This document shows, one piece after another, positions 1 to 6,845 of a DNA stretch of 15,493 nucleotides. The notes beneath the pieces are model-generated. The model ran no database searches and was not told the origin of the DNA. It was given only the letters and a program-made list of their open reading frames with translations. The stretch is from Holosporales bacterium (GTDB lineage: Bacteria > Pseudomonadota > Alphaproteobacteria > BNTO01), in the NCBI GenBank assembly GCA_031270515.1, contig JAISXM010000006.1, positions 1-15,493 on the forward strand, given 5' to 3'. Position numbers and translations under genes: made by a program. Within the stretch, counting starts at the first letter, position 1, and each line of letters opens with the position of its first letter.

Positions 1-1
1 T

Positions 2-109
2 GGAATTCAACACCACGAAAACAATCAACATCAATACTCGTCAGCTGACGATTTGGCGGAGCTTTGCTCGAATTTTCTGGACAAATTTCCCGCGTCTAAA
101 TACGGTTGA
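2..109 (+). CDS. Possible 3' end of a truncated gene, unknown product
   Basis: From the window edge, this frame stays open for 35 codons and stops at TGA 107-109. The residues are hydrophilic, ending in an amphipathic stretch (SSADDLAELCSNFLDKFPAS) that looks like a real protein C-terminus. A neighbouring frame is also open to 117 but has a less protein-like composition (many Trp, Arg and Phe). No family can be named from 35 residues. If real, the gene converges on rimI and the two ends are about 90 bp apart. Reading upstream of the window would settle it. Confidence 0.35.
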   Translation, partial: GIQHHENNQHQYSSADDLAELCSNFLDKFPASKYG

Positions 110-186
110 CTTTTTGTGAGCGAGTATTATTGGTAAATGCTACAGGCCTGCAGTATATATGCAGTCGTAATTAAAACTTATAAATG

Positions 187-207
187 ATATATAGTATATA
201 ACTATAT
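187..207. other. AT-rich palindrome between convergent gene ends
   Basis: ATATAGT at 189-195 is followed, after ATATA, by its inverse ACTATAT at 201-207, and it overlaps the rimI stop codon. It lies between two probable convergent gene ends. The stem is all A/T except for one G-C pair and there is no clean T-run, so it is a weak terminator candidate at best. A second small inverted repeat (CTGCA/TGCAG) lies near 149-165. Confidence 0.2.
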
Positions 208-711
208 AATTATGGTATTATTTGTATTCTTGTCCCGAGCCATAACGATGGCGTTAGAAGCATTAGCGGCATTGGTGGCGAGCCCTTCAGCTCCGACGAC
301 CTCACGCCTGCGCGTATAGTAACCTTTGCGCGTGCCGATTTGCGTAAAGCCGTACTTTTCATATAACGAGCGGGCGGCGCAATTATCCTCCGCAACCTCA
401 AGCACAACGCGCTGTGTCCCGCTCAGTCCGATGTTCAGCAAGCGACTCGCCACCCCCTTGCGCTGCCACGTCGGTTCGACCGCAAGCTTCGCAAGCTCTG
501 TATAGTCCCCACAATCCTGCAGCAACACGAACCCGTAGTCACATATCCAGCCATATCCCTTAAGGTGCAGCAAAAACTCGCGAAAGTCTTGCGCGCTCCA
601 TGGACGCTCATAGGGGGACGTAAATGCAGAAAAAGACAACGCCTCAAGTCGCCACACGTCTTGTAATAGAATCGGGAGAATACGCAAATTTAAAATAGGA
701 AGAATACTCAA
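202..711 (-). CDS. rimI: Ribosomal protein S18-alanine N-acetyltransferase RimI (GNAT family)
   Basis: GNAT acetyltransferase expected to acetylate the N-terminal alanine of ribosomal protein S18 using acetyl-CoA in the cytoplasm. The acetyl-CoA-binding motif A is LAVEPTWQRKGVASRLL (about residues 76-92, with the Q-R-x-G-x-A loop). LEV followed by SLYEKYGF matches the family catalytic pair: Glu105 and Tyr117 are twelve residues apart, as are E103/Y115 of Salmonella RimI. The final strand AIVMARD ends the fold. Between the GYY motif and that strand sits an extra segment of about 12-15 residues, rich in Ala and Asn (GLATNAANASNA). At 169 aa it is slightly longer than the usual ~150. The start is TTG (711-709), one base after the tsaB stop, implying translational coupling. 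Pairing with tsaB is common in bacteria and supports the call. Confidence 0.85.
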   Translation of the reverse strand: MSILPILNLRILPILLQDVWRLEALSFSAFTSPYERPWSAQDFREFLLHLKGYGWICDYGFVLLQDCGDYTELAKLAVEPTWQRKGVASRLLNIGLSGTQRVVLEVAEDNCAARSLYEKYGFTQIGTRKGYYTRRREVVGAEGLATNAANASNAIVMARDKNTNNTIII

Positions 712-712
712 A

Positions 713-1543
713 TCAAGGAAGCTTTTTATACGACGGCATATCTAAACAATACGGCTGAAACGATGCATAGTCAAAGTCCGCATCTCGCGCGGCACTTTCG
801 TAGAGGTCCAGTTGAACGCTTGCAAAGTTAACCGGCGGCAATTCCAGCGGCATTCCGTATGGCTCACACAAGGCGGCGCAGTCGCTAACAATAGGGAGGT
901 CCTCGCGCCCACGAAAAAAAGCGTCGCAAGTGGTTGCGTCATAGAGCGAGCCTGGGACTGTTATTGTGGGGCTTGGGATTGCCATCGTCGGACCTGTCAT
1001 CGTCGGACCTGGTGTTATAGTGGGGCCTGTCGTAGTGGAGCCTGGGGCCGTAGTGGGACCTGTCATCGTGGGGGCTGGGACGTTTTTCAAAACTGCGCCA
1101 AAAAATCCGCGGCTATGCGAATTAATCACGACCAAAAATGGCGCGCCAATCGGGATGAAATCTTTTGCCGCATACGCCAGCACATGAAATTGAGACGGCA
1201 TAAACACATCCGCCTGTGGCGCGACAAACTTTACCGACCGGGCAATTGTCGATATCAGGCGCTGCGTCGTAAAGGAGGTCGGCCCCCGTGGCGCAACCAC
1301 CGCGGCGACGTCCGTCAGGCGCCCGCCCCATTGCTCCAGCACTTCGCTCAACAATGGGACGACTCCGACGGTTGGAGGCGCGTCCTTCGTCCAGAAACAT
1401 TTACGCGCCCATACGTGCGGAGATGTTGCGGAATCCTTTAATGCGCAGTAGCCGTACTCTTTATCGAAGTAAACAGAAAGAATCGCCACAATACATACCC
1501 AATAGTACAAACACCCGTTCGCAAAAAGATCATCCGTTTGCAC
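713..1543 (-). CDS. tsaB: Divergent TsaB, tRNA threonylcarbamoyladenosine biosynthesis partner
   Basis: TsaB is the non-catalytic ASKHA-fold partner of TsaD/TsaE in making the t6A37 modification of ANN-decoding tRNAs. The core LLSEVLEQWGGRLTDVAAVV-APRGPTSFTTQRL (about residues 64-96) matches the TsaB pattern ending in GRGPGSFTGxRI, although two glycines are replaced. The C-terminus PYCLDMPSYKKLP matches the usual Y-L-R...KKLP ending. Two oddities stand out. The usual N-terminal ILAIDTS strand is degraded to ILSVYFDKEYGYCAL. Residues about 155-199 are a Thr/Pro/Gly repeat not found in the family. The start is uncertain: GTG 1543 has an AGGA about 11 bases upstream, while GTG 1489 would begin MAILSVYF and fits the family N-terminus better. 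The gene lies between tig (23 bp upstream) and rimI (1 bp downstream). Confidence 0.72.
   Translation of the reverse strand: MQTDDLFANGCLYYWVCIVAILSVYFDKEYGYCALKDSATSPHVWARKCFWTKDAPPTVGVVPLLSEVLEQWGGRLTDVAAVVAPRGPTSFTTQRLISTIARSVKFVAPQADVFMPSQFHVLAYAAKDFIPIGAPFLVVINSHSRGFFGAVLKNVPAPTMTGPTTAPGSTTTGPTITPGPTMTGPTMAIPSPTITVPGSLYDATTCDAFFRGREDLPIVSDCAALCEPYGMPLELPPVNFASVQLDLYESAARDADFDYASFQPYCLDMPSYKKLP
947..1081. repeat. Alternating 15/18-bp minisatellite inside tsaB
   Basis: Degenerate tandem repeats alternate in unit length (about 15 and 18 bp, so a 33-bp higher-order period) around a GGACCTGTCATCGTG-like motif on the plus strand. In the tsaB frame they encode Thr-Gly-Pro/Thr-Pro-Gly motifs (PTMTG, PTTAPG, STTTG, PTITPG and so on). 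All units are multiples of three, so expansion keeps the frame. The reverse strand is also open (GPVIVGPGVIVGP-like), but that is a by-product of the repeat. Confidence 0.75.
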
Positions 1544-1566
1544 TCTAATTAGATTCCTGCATTTTC

Positions 1567-3270
1567 TCAGTTAGCTGCATCTGCGTCCGGCGTCACATCT
1601 TCTGCATTTGCATCTGATACCACACATTCCCCGTTTGCGTTGTCGTCTTCGCTCGCGCCTTTGTTTTCATTTACTTCATCAGCGCCTTTGTCTTCATTTC
1701 CTTTGTCCGCGCCATCATCGACACCTAATGTCGCGTCCTTTGCGGCATTTCCATCCCCTTTGCCTTCGAAATACAACGCATCCGCCAAGGCTGCAGCAAG
1801 CTCGCGGGACAGATGCAAGCTCTTCGCGTATTCCTCTTCGTCAATATTCGACCGTTCCTTTGGGACGAACTCCCGCTTAAACGCATGAACCAACGTCACC
1901 AACGCATCATCCGGAAGTATATCTTCCAACATTGTAAGGAGCTCGTCTTGAGTCACTTGCTTTTCTACTGTTTTGCATAACTCTAGCGCTCTACGTATCA
2001 GCAAATCCTCGCTTGTTTCGACTTGCAGAACTTTAAAGTGCTCAGCATCCTGCCCATAAAAATCCACAAATTCCTGAGCCAAATACGGGAACGCAATACA
2101 TTTGCCTACGATTATGCGATCCAGGTCGCTGGCGGACATTTGCAATTTCTGTTGTTCAGCAAACGCGCTTAACGCAAGACCCAGGCGAATTCTGCGACGA
2201 GATAGTTCCCTATATTCAGCCTCGACTTCTTCATCCGTTTTCCCTCGGACGTCTTCGTCATCAATTTCTCTTGCGTGCACAAGCTCGTTTTTTACTTGAG
2301 GCCATATGCGGTCAAAATCGTCGGCAACAAGCGACTCGGGGACATCAAACGTACACAGACGATCTAACTCATCCAACAGGCTGCGCTTACTACACGCCAT
2401 AAGCTGCAACTCCCTGTACCTGCGCATGCGGTTTGCAACAGTCGTTTTGAATGCATCCACAGACGAAATTCCGTACTTTTTAAGATCTTCGTCCGTCATA
2501 GGGGTAAGTGTATTTCGTTCTAACTGCAACACTTTTACTTTAACAATAGCATTCAGTTGATCTTGCTGATGTTTACGACGCTTATGCGCAGCCTTCTTTC
2601 TATTTGGCTCACTCCATGGAATCTCGAATTCATCAGAAACACACGCTCCCTCTAGTCGAGAAGTAATATCCCCAGACAATCCAGGAGTATTGTCCTTTCC
2701 AACTCGAACTATTAGACTATCGCGAAAAGCATCGGGCTGAAGTTCTCCACCCACAAATAGATGAATCTTAATTGTTGCAGAATCCCCAGCACACGCAGGA
2801 CCGTCTATTGGAGCAGGCGCCTTAAAATCGCGCTGCAGGCGTTCGAATGCCCTGTCGATTTCTTCTTGAGTTATGTCACATACGATTTTTTCGACGACCA
2901 CATCGTCCATGTTGACTGGCTCAATCTCAGGCAGGCGCTCAACGACTATATCTGCAGATATGCCATCCTCGGGTGTGTACGAAAAATTACGACAATATGG
3001 CCTAAGTAAACGCGGAGCTTCTCCGACCTCCTCTTTTACGACATTGAAGGCTTTCTTCATCGATTCTTCGATAGCAGTTTGCCTTGCACTGTCCAAATAG
3101 CGCTTTTTTATGAGGTCTGCTGGAGCTTTTCCCACTCGAAAGCCATCCACTCGCACTGTTGCTGCTTTTTCAGCAATCAACACATCTACATCACGATCAA
3201 TCTCTTCGGGCGAAATTATAACCGAATATACGGTAGCGACTGACGTACTCTCCTTCTTATCGACCTGCAT
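1567..3270 (-). CDS. tig: Trigger factor, ribosome-associated chaperone and prolyl isomerase, with acidic C-terminal extension
   Basis: Trigger factor binds the ribosome near L23 and shields nascent chains. The ribosome-binding signature VDGFRVGKAPADLIKKRY lies at residues 41-58. A FKBP-like PPIase region covers about 150-250. The C-terminal chaperone arms cover about 255-445, with the typical EYRELSRRRIRLGLALSAFA helix at 352-371 and a VTQDELLTML ending at 439-448. At 567 aa it exceeds the usual 430-450. The excess is mostly a tail after residue 475, rich in Asp, Glu, Asn and Lys with repeats of the type DKGNEDKGADEVNENKGASE; a short basic stretch (NRKKAAHKRRKHQQ, about 223-236) interrupts the PPIase domain. 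The ATG start is preceded by a good ribosome site (GGAAAGGA). It lies 23 bp downstream of a tRNA-Leu gene and 23 bp upstream of tsaB. The usual neighbours clpP and clpX are absent. Confidence 0.92.
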   Translation of the reverse strand: MQVDKKESTSVATVYSVIISPEEIDRDVDVLIAEKAATVRVDGFRVGKAPADLIKKRYLDSARQTAIEESMKKAFNVVKEEVGEAPRLLRPYCRNFSYTPEDGISADIVVERLPEIEPVNMDDVVVEKIVCDITQEEIDRAFERLQRDFKAPAPIDGPACAGDSATIKIHLFVGGELQPDAFRDSLIVRVGKDNTPGLSGDITSRLEGACVSDEFEIPWSEPNRKKAAHKRRKHQQDQLNAIVKVKVLQLERNTLTPMTDEDLKKYGISSVDAFKTTVANRMRRYRELQLMACSKRSLLDELDRLCTFDVPESLVADDFDRIWPQVKNELVHAREIDDEDVRGKTDEEVEAEYRELSRRRIRLGLALSAFAEQQKLQMSASDLDRIIVGKCIAFPYLAQEFVDFYGQDAEHFKVLQVETSEDLLIRRALELCKTVEKQVTQDELLTMLEDILPDDALVTLVHAFKREFVPKERSNIDEEEYAKSLHLSRELAAALADALYFEGKGDGNAAKDATLGVDDGADKGNEDKGADEVNENKGASEDDNANGECVVSDANAEDVTPDADAAN

Positions 3271-3293
3271 GTTGTTCCTTTCCTAATGTTAAA

Positions 3294-3378
3294 TGGTGTG
3301 GCCGAAGGGACTTGAACCCCCATAGCGTTAGCTACCAGGACCTAAACCTGGCGTGTCTACCAATTTCACCACGGCCAC
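3294..3378 (-). tRNA. tRNA-Leu(UAG), CCA encoded
   Basis: Acceptor stem GTGGCCG pairs with CGGCCAC, followed by discriminator A and an encoded CCA at 3296-3294. The anticodon stem CCAGG/CCTGG encloses loop TTTAGGT, giving anticodon TAG. A long variable arm (TAGC/GCTA) marks a class II tRNA, and the T-loop is GTTCAAG-like. The tRNA ends only 23 bp before the tig start, so tig may be expressed from the tRNA promoter and released by tRNA processing. Confidence 0.96.
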
Positions 3379-3596
3379 AAGACTGCACCCTATGCTCTGA
3401 ACTTAACAAAATACCGTAGGTCCCTCAATGTTTATCCGAGTTTTTTTTATATATTTTTTTCAGTTGGCTGGTTTCGTAGGGCCCCCAGAATAAACAATTG
3501 GCACTTCGTTGCGGCTTAAAGTTTTTACCGTGATCAAAGTGCAAATGGATGAAGCAAAGGCTTTGCTGGATTTTCATAATGCGTAGCTGCAATACT
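3379..3596. other. Spacer between Sel1 gene and tRNA-Leu
   Basis: This stretch has A/T-rich runs around 3440-3462 and a small hairpin (AGCAAA/TTTGCT near 3554-3569). A 60-codon minus-strand frame (3607-3425) begins with an ATG at the very end of the Sel1 gene behind GGAG, but its composition is not convincing. On the plus strand a short frame ends in MDEAKALLDFHNA (about 3545-3586), which could be a gene remnant. No terminator is clear. Confidence 0.3.
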
Positions 3597-5648
3597 TTAT
3601 TGATCATCTAGCTCCACTCCCAAACGTTCCAAACTGTATTGCGCATCAGTATTCCCTTGCTCCGCACTACGTTTGTAATACGTGATAGCCTCGTCTCTAT
3701 CTTTCGGAATTCCAATTCCTTCTTCAAAACATTTCCAATAGCGATATTGCGCATCAGCATTCCCTTGAGCAGCACTAAGTCGGTAAAAACCGGCTGCTTC
3801 TTCTTCGTCTTTTTCTACTCCAATCCCTTCTTCCAAACATCTCCCATAATTGTACTGCCCATCTGCATACTCTTGGTCAGCACTAAGTCGGTAAAAACGG
3901 ACGGCTTCATTTGCGTTTTTCTCAACTCCTCCAATCCCGTGTTCAAAACATCTCCCATAGTTGCACTGCCCATCGGCATTATCTTGCTCAACACTACGTA
4001 GATAGTACTTTACCGCTGTTTGTTCATCTGGCTCAACTCCAATCCCTTTTTCCAAACAGAAGCCGTAAAAAGACTGCCCATAGGCATTCTCTTGCTCTGC
4101 ACTAAGCCTGTAATACTCGGCGGCCTCTTCTTTATTTGGCTCAACTCCAATCCCGTATTCCAAACATCTCCCATAGCGATATTGCGCATCTGCATATCCT
4201 TGGTCAGCACTAAGCCTGTAATACTCGGCGGCCTTTTCTTCATCTGGCGCAACTCCAATCCCGTATTCCAAACATCTCCCATAGTTATTTTGCGCATCTG
4301 CATATCCTTGGTCTGCACTAAGTTTATAATATTTTACAGCCTCTTCTGCATTTGGCGGAACTCCAATTCCTAATTCCAAACATTCCCCATAGTTGGACAG
4401 CCCAAAGACACTCCCTTGATCAGCACTAAGTTTGTAATACTTGGCTGCTTCTGCCGGATTTTGCGCAACTCCAATTCCTCTATCAAAACAACATCCATAC
4501 TCGTTTTGCGCCAGAGCATATCCTTGCTCAGCACTAAGTCTGAAATAATGGGCTGCTTTCGTTTTATCTGTCGGAACTCCAATCCCGTCTCGAAGACACA
4601 TCGCGTAGCGGAATTGTGCCAGTGCAGATACGTTGTGGTATGGCGCCACATGTATTTTCTTCGCGCCAAGCGCGTAGAGCTCGGCTGCGACCTTATCTGC
4701 TACATCACCAGTTTCATCACTAGCGACCTCATCACCACCTTCATCATCACCTTCATCTCCAGCGGGCTCACCAGCTTCATCATCACCTTCATCTCCAGTT
4801 TCCTCACCAGCGCCCTCAGCAGCTTCATCATCACCTTCACCTTCAGTTTCCTCACCAGCGCCCTCAGCAGCTTCATCATCACCTTCACCTTCACCTTCAC
4901 CTTCACCTTCACCTTCACCTTCATCATCAGCGACAGCACCATCATCATCAGCGACCTCATCATCAGCGGCATGATCACCTAACTCAACTCCAACCCTTTT
5001 TTCAAAACAGCGTGCACGAAAGTATAGAGCACAAGGATCATCTTGCGCGGCAAGATATTGGAATATTCTCATTACGGACATATACTCTGCGCGGGTAGGT
5101 AAAAATACTCCACTTGCATATAGAATCGCTAATAGACGAAGTGCCAGATCGTCTTTGAGAACATAATCTAGATCGAATAGCGCTCTTACATTAATTACGA
5201 ACGTATCGCCAACGCAACAAGCGAACCACCCACAGATCTCCCAAAGAAAACCTGTTGGAACGACTTTTCCATCTGGATTTTCATCACTAGATTTCATCGC
5301 GACAATGCCTTCGTACATACGATCGACAAGTCTCACAACGGGACGAGTCGAATCAGACGGCAGCAATTTTGGCGCAAATTTTGGCAAATATATCAGTATG
5401 GTGCCGCCACGAAGAACAACCCCCTCAGGAAGAAGACTATCTTCAGAAGGAGGGCCATCTTCAGAAGGAGGGCCATCTTCAGGAGGAGGGCTGTTAAATC
5501 TCCTCGACAAGCCGTCAATTAGTACATCCACATCCTGTGCGAGGTCTGACGCAGCTACGTCTAACTCAGCTCGGTCTGACTCAACTGACGCACCAGCATA
5601 CATCACACACGATAACATGGCACAATAAAAAATAGTAATACAGCGCAT
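3597..5648 (-). CDS. Exported Sel1-repeat protein with acidic low-complexity insert
   Basis: 683 aa. The N-terminus MRCITIFYCAMLSCVMYAGA is a probable signal peptide cleaved near residue 20, so the protein is likely periplasmic or secreted. A Pro/Glu/Asp repeat (PPPEDGPPSEDGPPSED) covers about 54-70, followed by a mostly unrecognised region. Nine complete 36-residue Sel1 (TPR-like) units and one partial unit run from about 342 to 683, with consensus ADAQYxYGRCLExGIGVexxexeAaxYYrLSAdQGy; the seventh has one extra Gly. Residues about 226-315 are an extremely acidic insert (EG repeats, GDDEAAEGAGEET repeats) that appears to split an additional Sel1 unit. Sel1 arrays mediate protein-protein contacts; the partner here is unknown. 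The ATG follows GGTGG, with a plausible promoter at 5681-5710. A role at the host interface is inference only. Confidence 0.85.
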   Translation of the reverse strand: MRCITIFYCAMLSCVMYAGASVESDRAELDVAASDLAQDVDVLIDGLSRRFNSPPPEDGPPSEDGPPSEDSLLPEGVVLRGGTILIYLPKFAPKLLPSDSTRPVVRLVDRMYEGIVAMKSSDENPDGKVVPTGFLWEICGWFACCVGDTFVINVRALFDLDYVLKDDLALRLLAILYASGVFLPTRAEYMSVMRIFQYLAAQDDPCALYFRARCFEKRVGVELGDHAADDEVADDDGAVADDEGEGEGEGEGEGEGDDEAAEGAGEETEGEGDDEAAEGAGEETGDEGDDEAGEPAGDEGDDEGGDEVASDETGDVADKVAAELYALGAKKIHVAPYHNVSALAQFRYAMCLRDGIGVPTDKTKAAHYFRLSAEQGYALAQNEYGCCFDRGIGVAQNPAEAAKYYKLSADQGSVFGLSNYGECLELGIGVPPNAEEAVKYYKLSADQGYADAQNNYGRCLEYGIGVAPDEEKAAEYYRLSADQGYADAQYRYGRCLEYGIGVEPNKEEAAEYYRLSAEQENAYGQSFYGFCLEKGIGVEPDEQTAVKYYLRSVEQDNADGQCNYGRCFEHGIGGVEKNANEAVRFYRLSADQEYADGQYNYGRCLEEGIGVEKDEEEAAGFYRLSAAQGNADAQYRYWKCFEEGIGIPKDRDEAITYYKRSAEQGNTDAQYSLERLGVELDDQ
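3630..4622. repeat. 108-bp tandem array coding for Sel1 units
   Basis: About nine direct repeats of 108 bp, conserved at DNA level (blocks such as AACTCCAATCCC and AAACATCTCCCATA recur once per unit). They correspond one-to-one with the 36-residue Sel1 units; one unit is 111 bp. The similarity of neighbouring units suggests recent duplication and ongoing homogenisation. Confidence 0.8.
4690..4975. repeat. Acidic-tract minisatellite with seven ACCTTC units
   Basis: A pure run of seven ACCTTC hexamers (4881-4922) sits within a longer Ser/Asp-codon-like repeat in which TCATCATCACCTTC and TCCTCACCAGCGCCCTCAGC recur. On the coding (minus) strand the hexamers give (Glu-Gly)7. Unit lengths are multiples of three, so copy-number change would alter the insert length without a frameshift. 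Confidence 0.8.
5446..5493. repeat. 18-bp tandem repeat in the Sel1 gene 5' region
   Basis: CTTCAGAAGGAGGGCCAT occurs twice in tandem, followed by a partial, diverged third copy. It encodes the PPSEDG/PPPEDG motif near residues 54-70 of the Sel1 protein just after the signal peptide. Confidence 0.7.
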
Positions 5649-5680
5649 AGTCCACCAAACAAACGGCTCTTTATATTCAC

Positions 5681-5710
5681 ATATTAGCGTATAAATACTC
5701 TAGGTCTCAA
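5681..5710 (-). promoter_or_regulatory. Candidate promoter of the 683-aa Sel1 gene
   Basis: On the minus strand, TTGAGA (5710-5705) and TAATAT (5686-5681) are separated by 18 bp, about 33 bp before the ATG at 5648. This is a fair sigma-70-like pair in a suitable position, but the region is AT-rich and chance matches are likely. Confidence 0.4.
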
Positions 5711-5781
5711 TATAAATCTGCGATATATGGCACATATGAAACGCCTACAACGGTGTAAATACTCTATTCGCATTCGAGTAT

Positions 5782-6693
5782 CTACATCGTTTTCGCTAAT
5801 GCAATACACCGCACCTCCCGTGCCCCCGCTTGCTCCAATGCTGCCTTGCACACCCCAATGGTTGCCCCAGACGCAACCACGTCATCCAGCACCGCGATAC
5901 GCTTGCCTTCCACCAAATGTCGCATCCGCTGGGGGACCACTATGGAGTCCTGCACATTCACCGCACGCGATTCTGCATCCTTGCCTTTTTGTTTTGGCGT
6001 GTGGCGCTGACGAACTAATAATCGAAGGTTTACGTCCGGGCACTCAGGATGCCAATACTTTACGCCAAGTGCCAATAACGCGGATTGGTTATATGTTCGA
6101 GCCAATAAACGTCGCGGATGAATTGGTACCGGCGAAATATAGTCAAGTCCATCAAAATCATGCGCATGAAAAAACTTCGACAATACTAGCGCTAAATGCG
6201 GGGCGTTCCGATCTTTTAGCCGCAATATAAACATTCTCGAGAAATCATCGTAAATAATGGATGCTGTGACTCGCACGCTCCGCTCTGCAGACGCCAGCAA
6301 CGAACAATCCGGGCAGCACTTTGGCAACGTGTAATTGCTGGAATTTTCCAACGTCTCCAACGCCTCTGACTTTTCCAATTTTTCCAGCTTTTCTGACGTT
6401 TCCAAATTTTCTATTTTTTTAAGCGTTTCCACTTTTTCTAACTTTCTTGACACTCCTGGCATCCCTGGCCTTCTTGGCATCCCCAGCATCCCAGGCAGTA
6501 ACAACCGCCCACAATAATCACAAACATTGCTGTTTACAAATTTTATGGAAAACCAACATTTCGGGCAAATTGCGTAATAATCCTCCGTTTGCGCATGGCA
6601 AAAGGCGCACACAGGAGGGAATACAACCTCTTTCAGTTTGCTCGCCCAGAATAATATACTTAACGAACTGTTACTCAATTTCAAAAACGCCAT
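5782..6693 (-). CDS. comF: ComF-family phosphoribosyltransferase-like protein with repeat insert
   Basis: The N-terminal double zinc ribbon has Cys pairs CAFC, CPKC, CDYC and a final CCPDC. The C-terminal half is the type I phosphoribosyltransferase fold: VPIHPRRLLARTYNQSALLA (about 190-209), RHTPKQKGKDAESRAVNV, and the PRPP-binding motif IAVLDDVVASGATI (about 267-280). ComF proteins are tied to DNA uptake in competent bacteria, but in many lineages the role is unknown, and no other competence gene is seen here. Unusually, residues about 66-122 between the third and last Cys motifs are a repeat insert: Gly/Met/Pro followed by Leu-Glu-Lys triplets likely to form a helix. The ATG at 6693 is chosen; an in-frame TTG lies directly before it. 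The gene is divergent from the 853-aa Sel1 gene. Confidence 0.85.
   Translation of the reverse strand: MAFLKLSNSSLSILFWASKLKEVVFPPVCAFCHAQTEDYYAICPKCWFSIKFVNSNVCDYCGRLLLPGMLGMPRRPGMPGVSRKLEKVETLKKIENLETSEKLEKLEKSEALETLENSSNYTLPKCCPDCSLLASAERSVRVTASIIYDDFSRMFILRLKDRNAPHLALVLSKFFHAHDFDGLDYISPVPIHPRRLLARTYNQSALLALGVKYWHPECPDVNLRLLVRQRHTPKQKGKDAESRAVNVQDSIVVPQRMRHLVEGKRIAVLDDVVASGATIGVCKAALEQAGAREVRCIALAKTM
6337..6500. repeat. Low-complexity repeat inside comF
   Basis: Two adjoining degenerate arrays. About 6454-6500 has 15-bp-like units (GGCATCCCTGG variants) coding Gly-Met-Pro motifs. About 6337-6447 has a 9-bp-like period of TTTTCCAA variants coding Leu-Glu-Lys/Leu-Glu-Thr triplets. Both keep the comF frame. 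Confidence 0.65.
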
Positions 6694-6699
6694 CAACTC

Positions 6700-6845
6700 G
6701 GTATATTCTTATCATACTATGAATTATATTAATAAATAGATAACATATTCCTGATAACACTTATATCTATACAAAATAAACCTATTGTATTAGACTTCAG
6801 CAACAGTCACAATTATATAAGGATAAGGATAAACGGCGAGTTTTT
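6700..6845. promoter_or_regulatory. Divergent AT-rich control region, comF / Sel1 gene
   Basis: This spacer separates the divergent starts of comF (6693) and the Sel1 gene (6846) and must hold promoters for both. It is strongly A/T-rich; no -35/-10 pair stands out enough to name. A GGCGAG sequence at 6835-6840 lies five bases before the Sel1 ATG and can serve as its ribosome site. Confidence 0.4.

Noticed and set aside
966..1187. Plus-strand frame with hexapeptide-like repeats (IVGPGVIVGPV), suggesting a left-handed beta-helix
   Set aside because: It is the antisense reading of the tsaB minisatellite; any frame through a triplet-multiple repeat is periodic, and there is no ribosome site.
812..1441. 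Long plus-strand frame opposite tsaB
   Set aside because: Composition is Arg/Cys/Trp-rich and unlike a protein; the opposite frame has clear TsaB motifs at both ends.
3425..3607. 60-aa minus-strand frame after the Sel1 gene, with GGAG before its ATG
   Set aside because: The GGAG is part of the Sel1 coding end, and the product shows no domain, hydrophobic segment or repeat; evidence is too thin.
3630..4622. CRISPR-like array
   Set aside because: The 108-bp repeats are contiguous with no unique spacers and encode Sel1 units in one frame; the 24-bp repeats at 13680-13751 also lack spacers.
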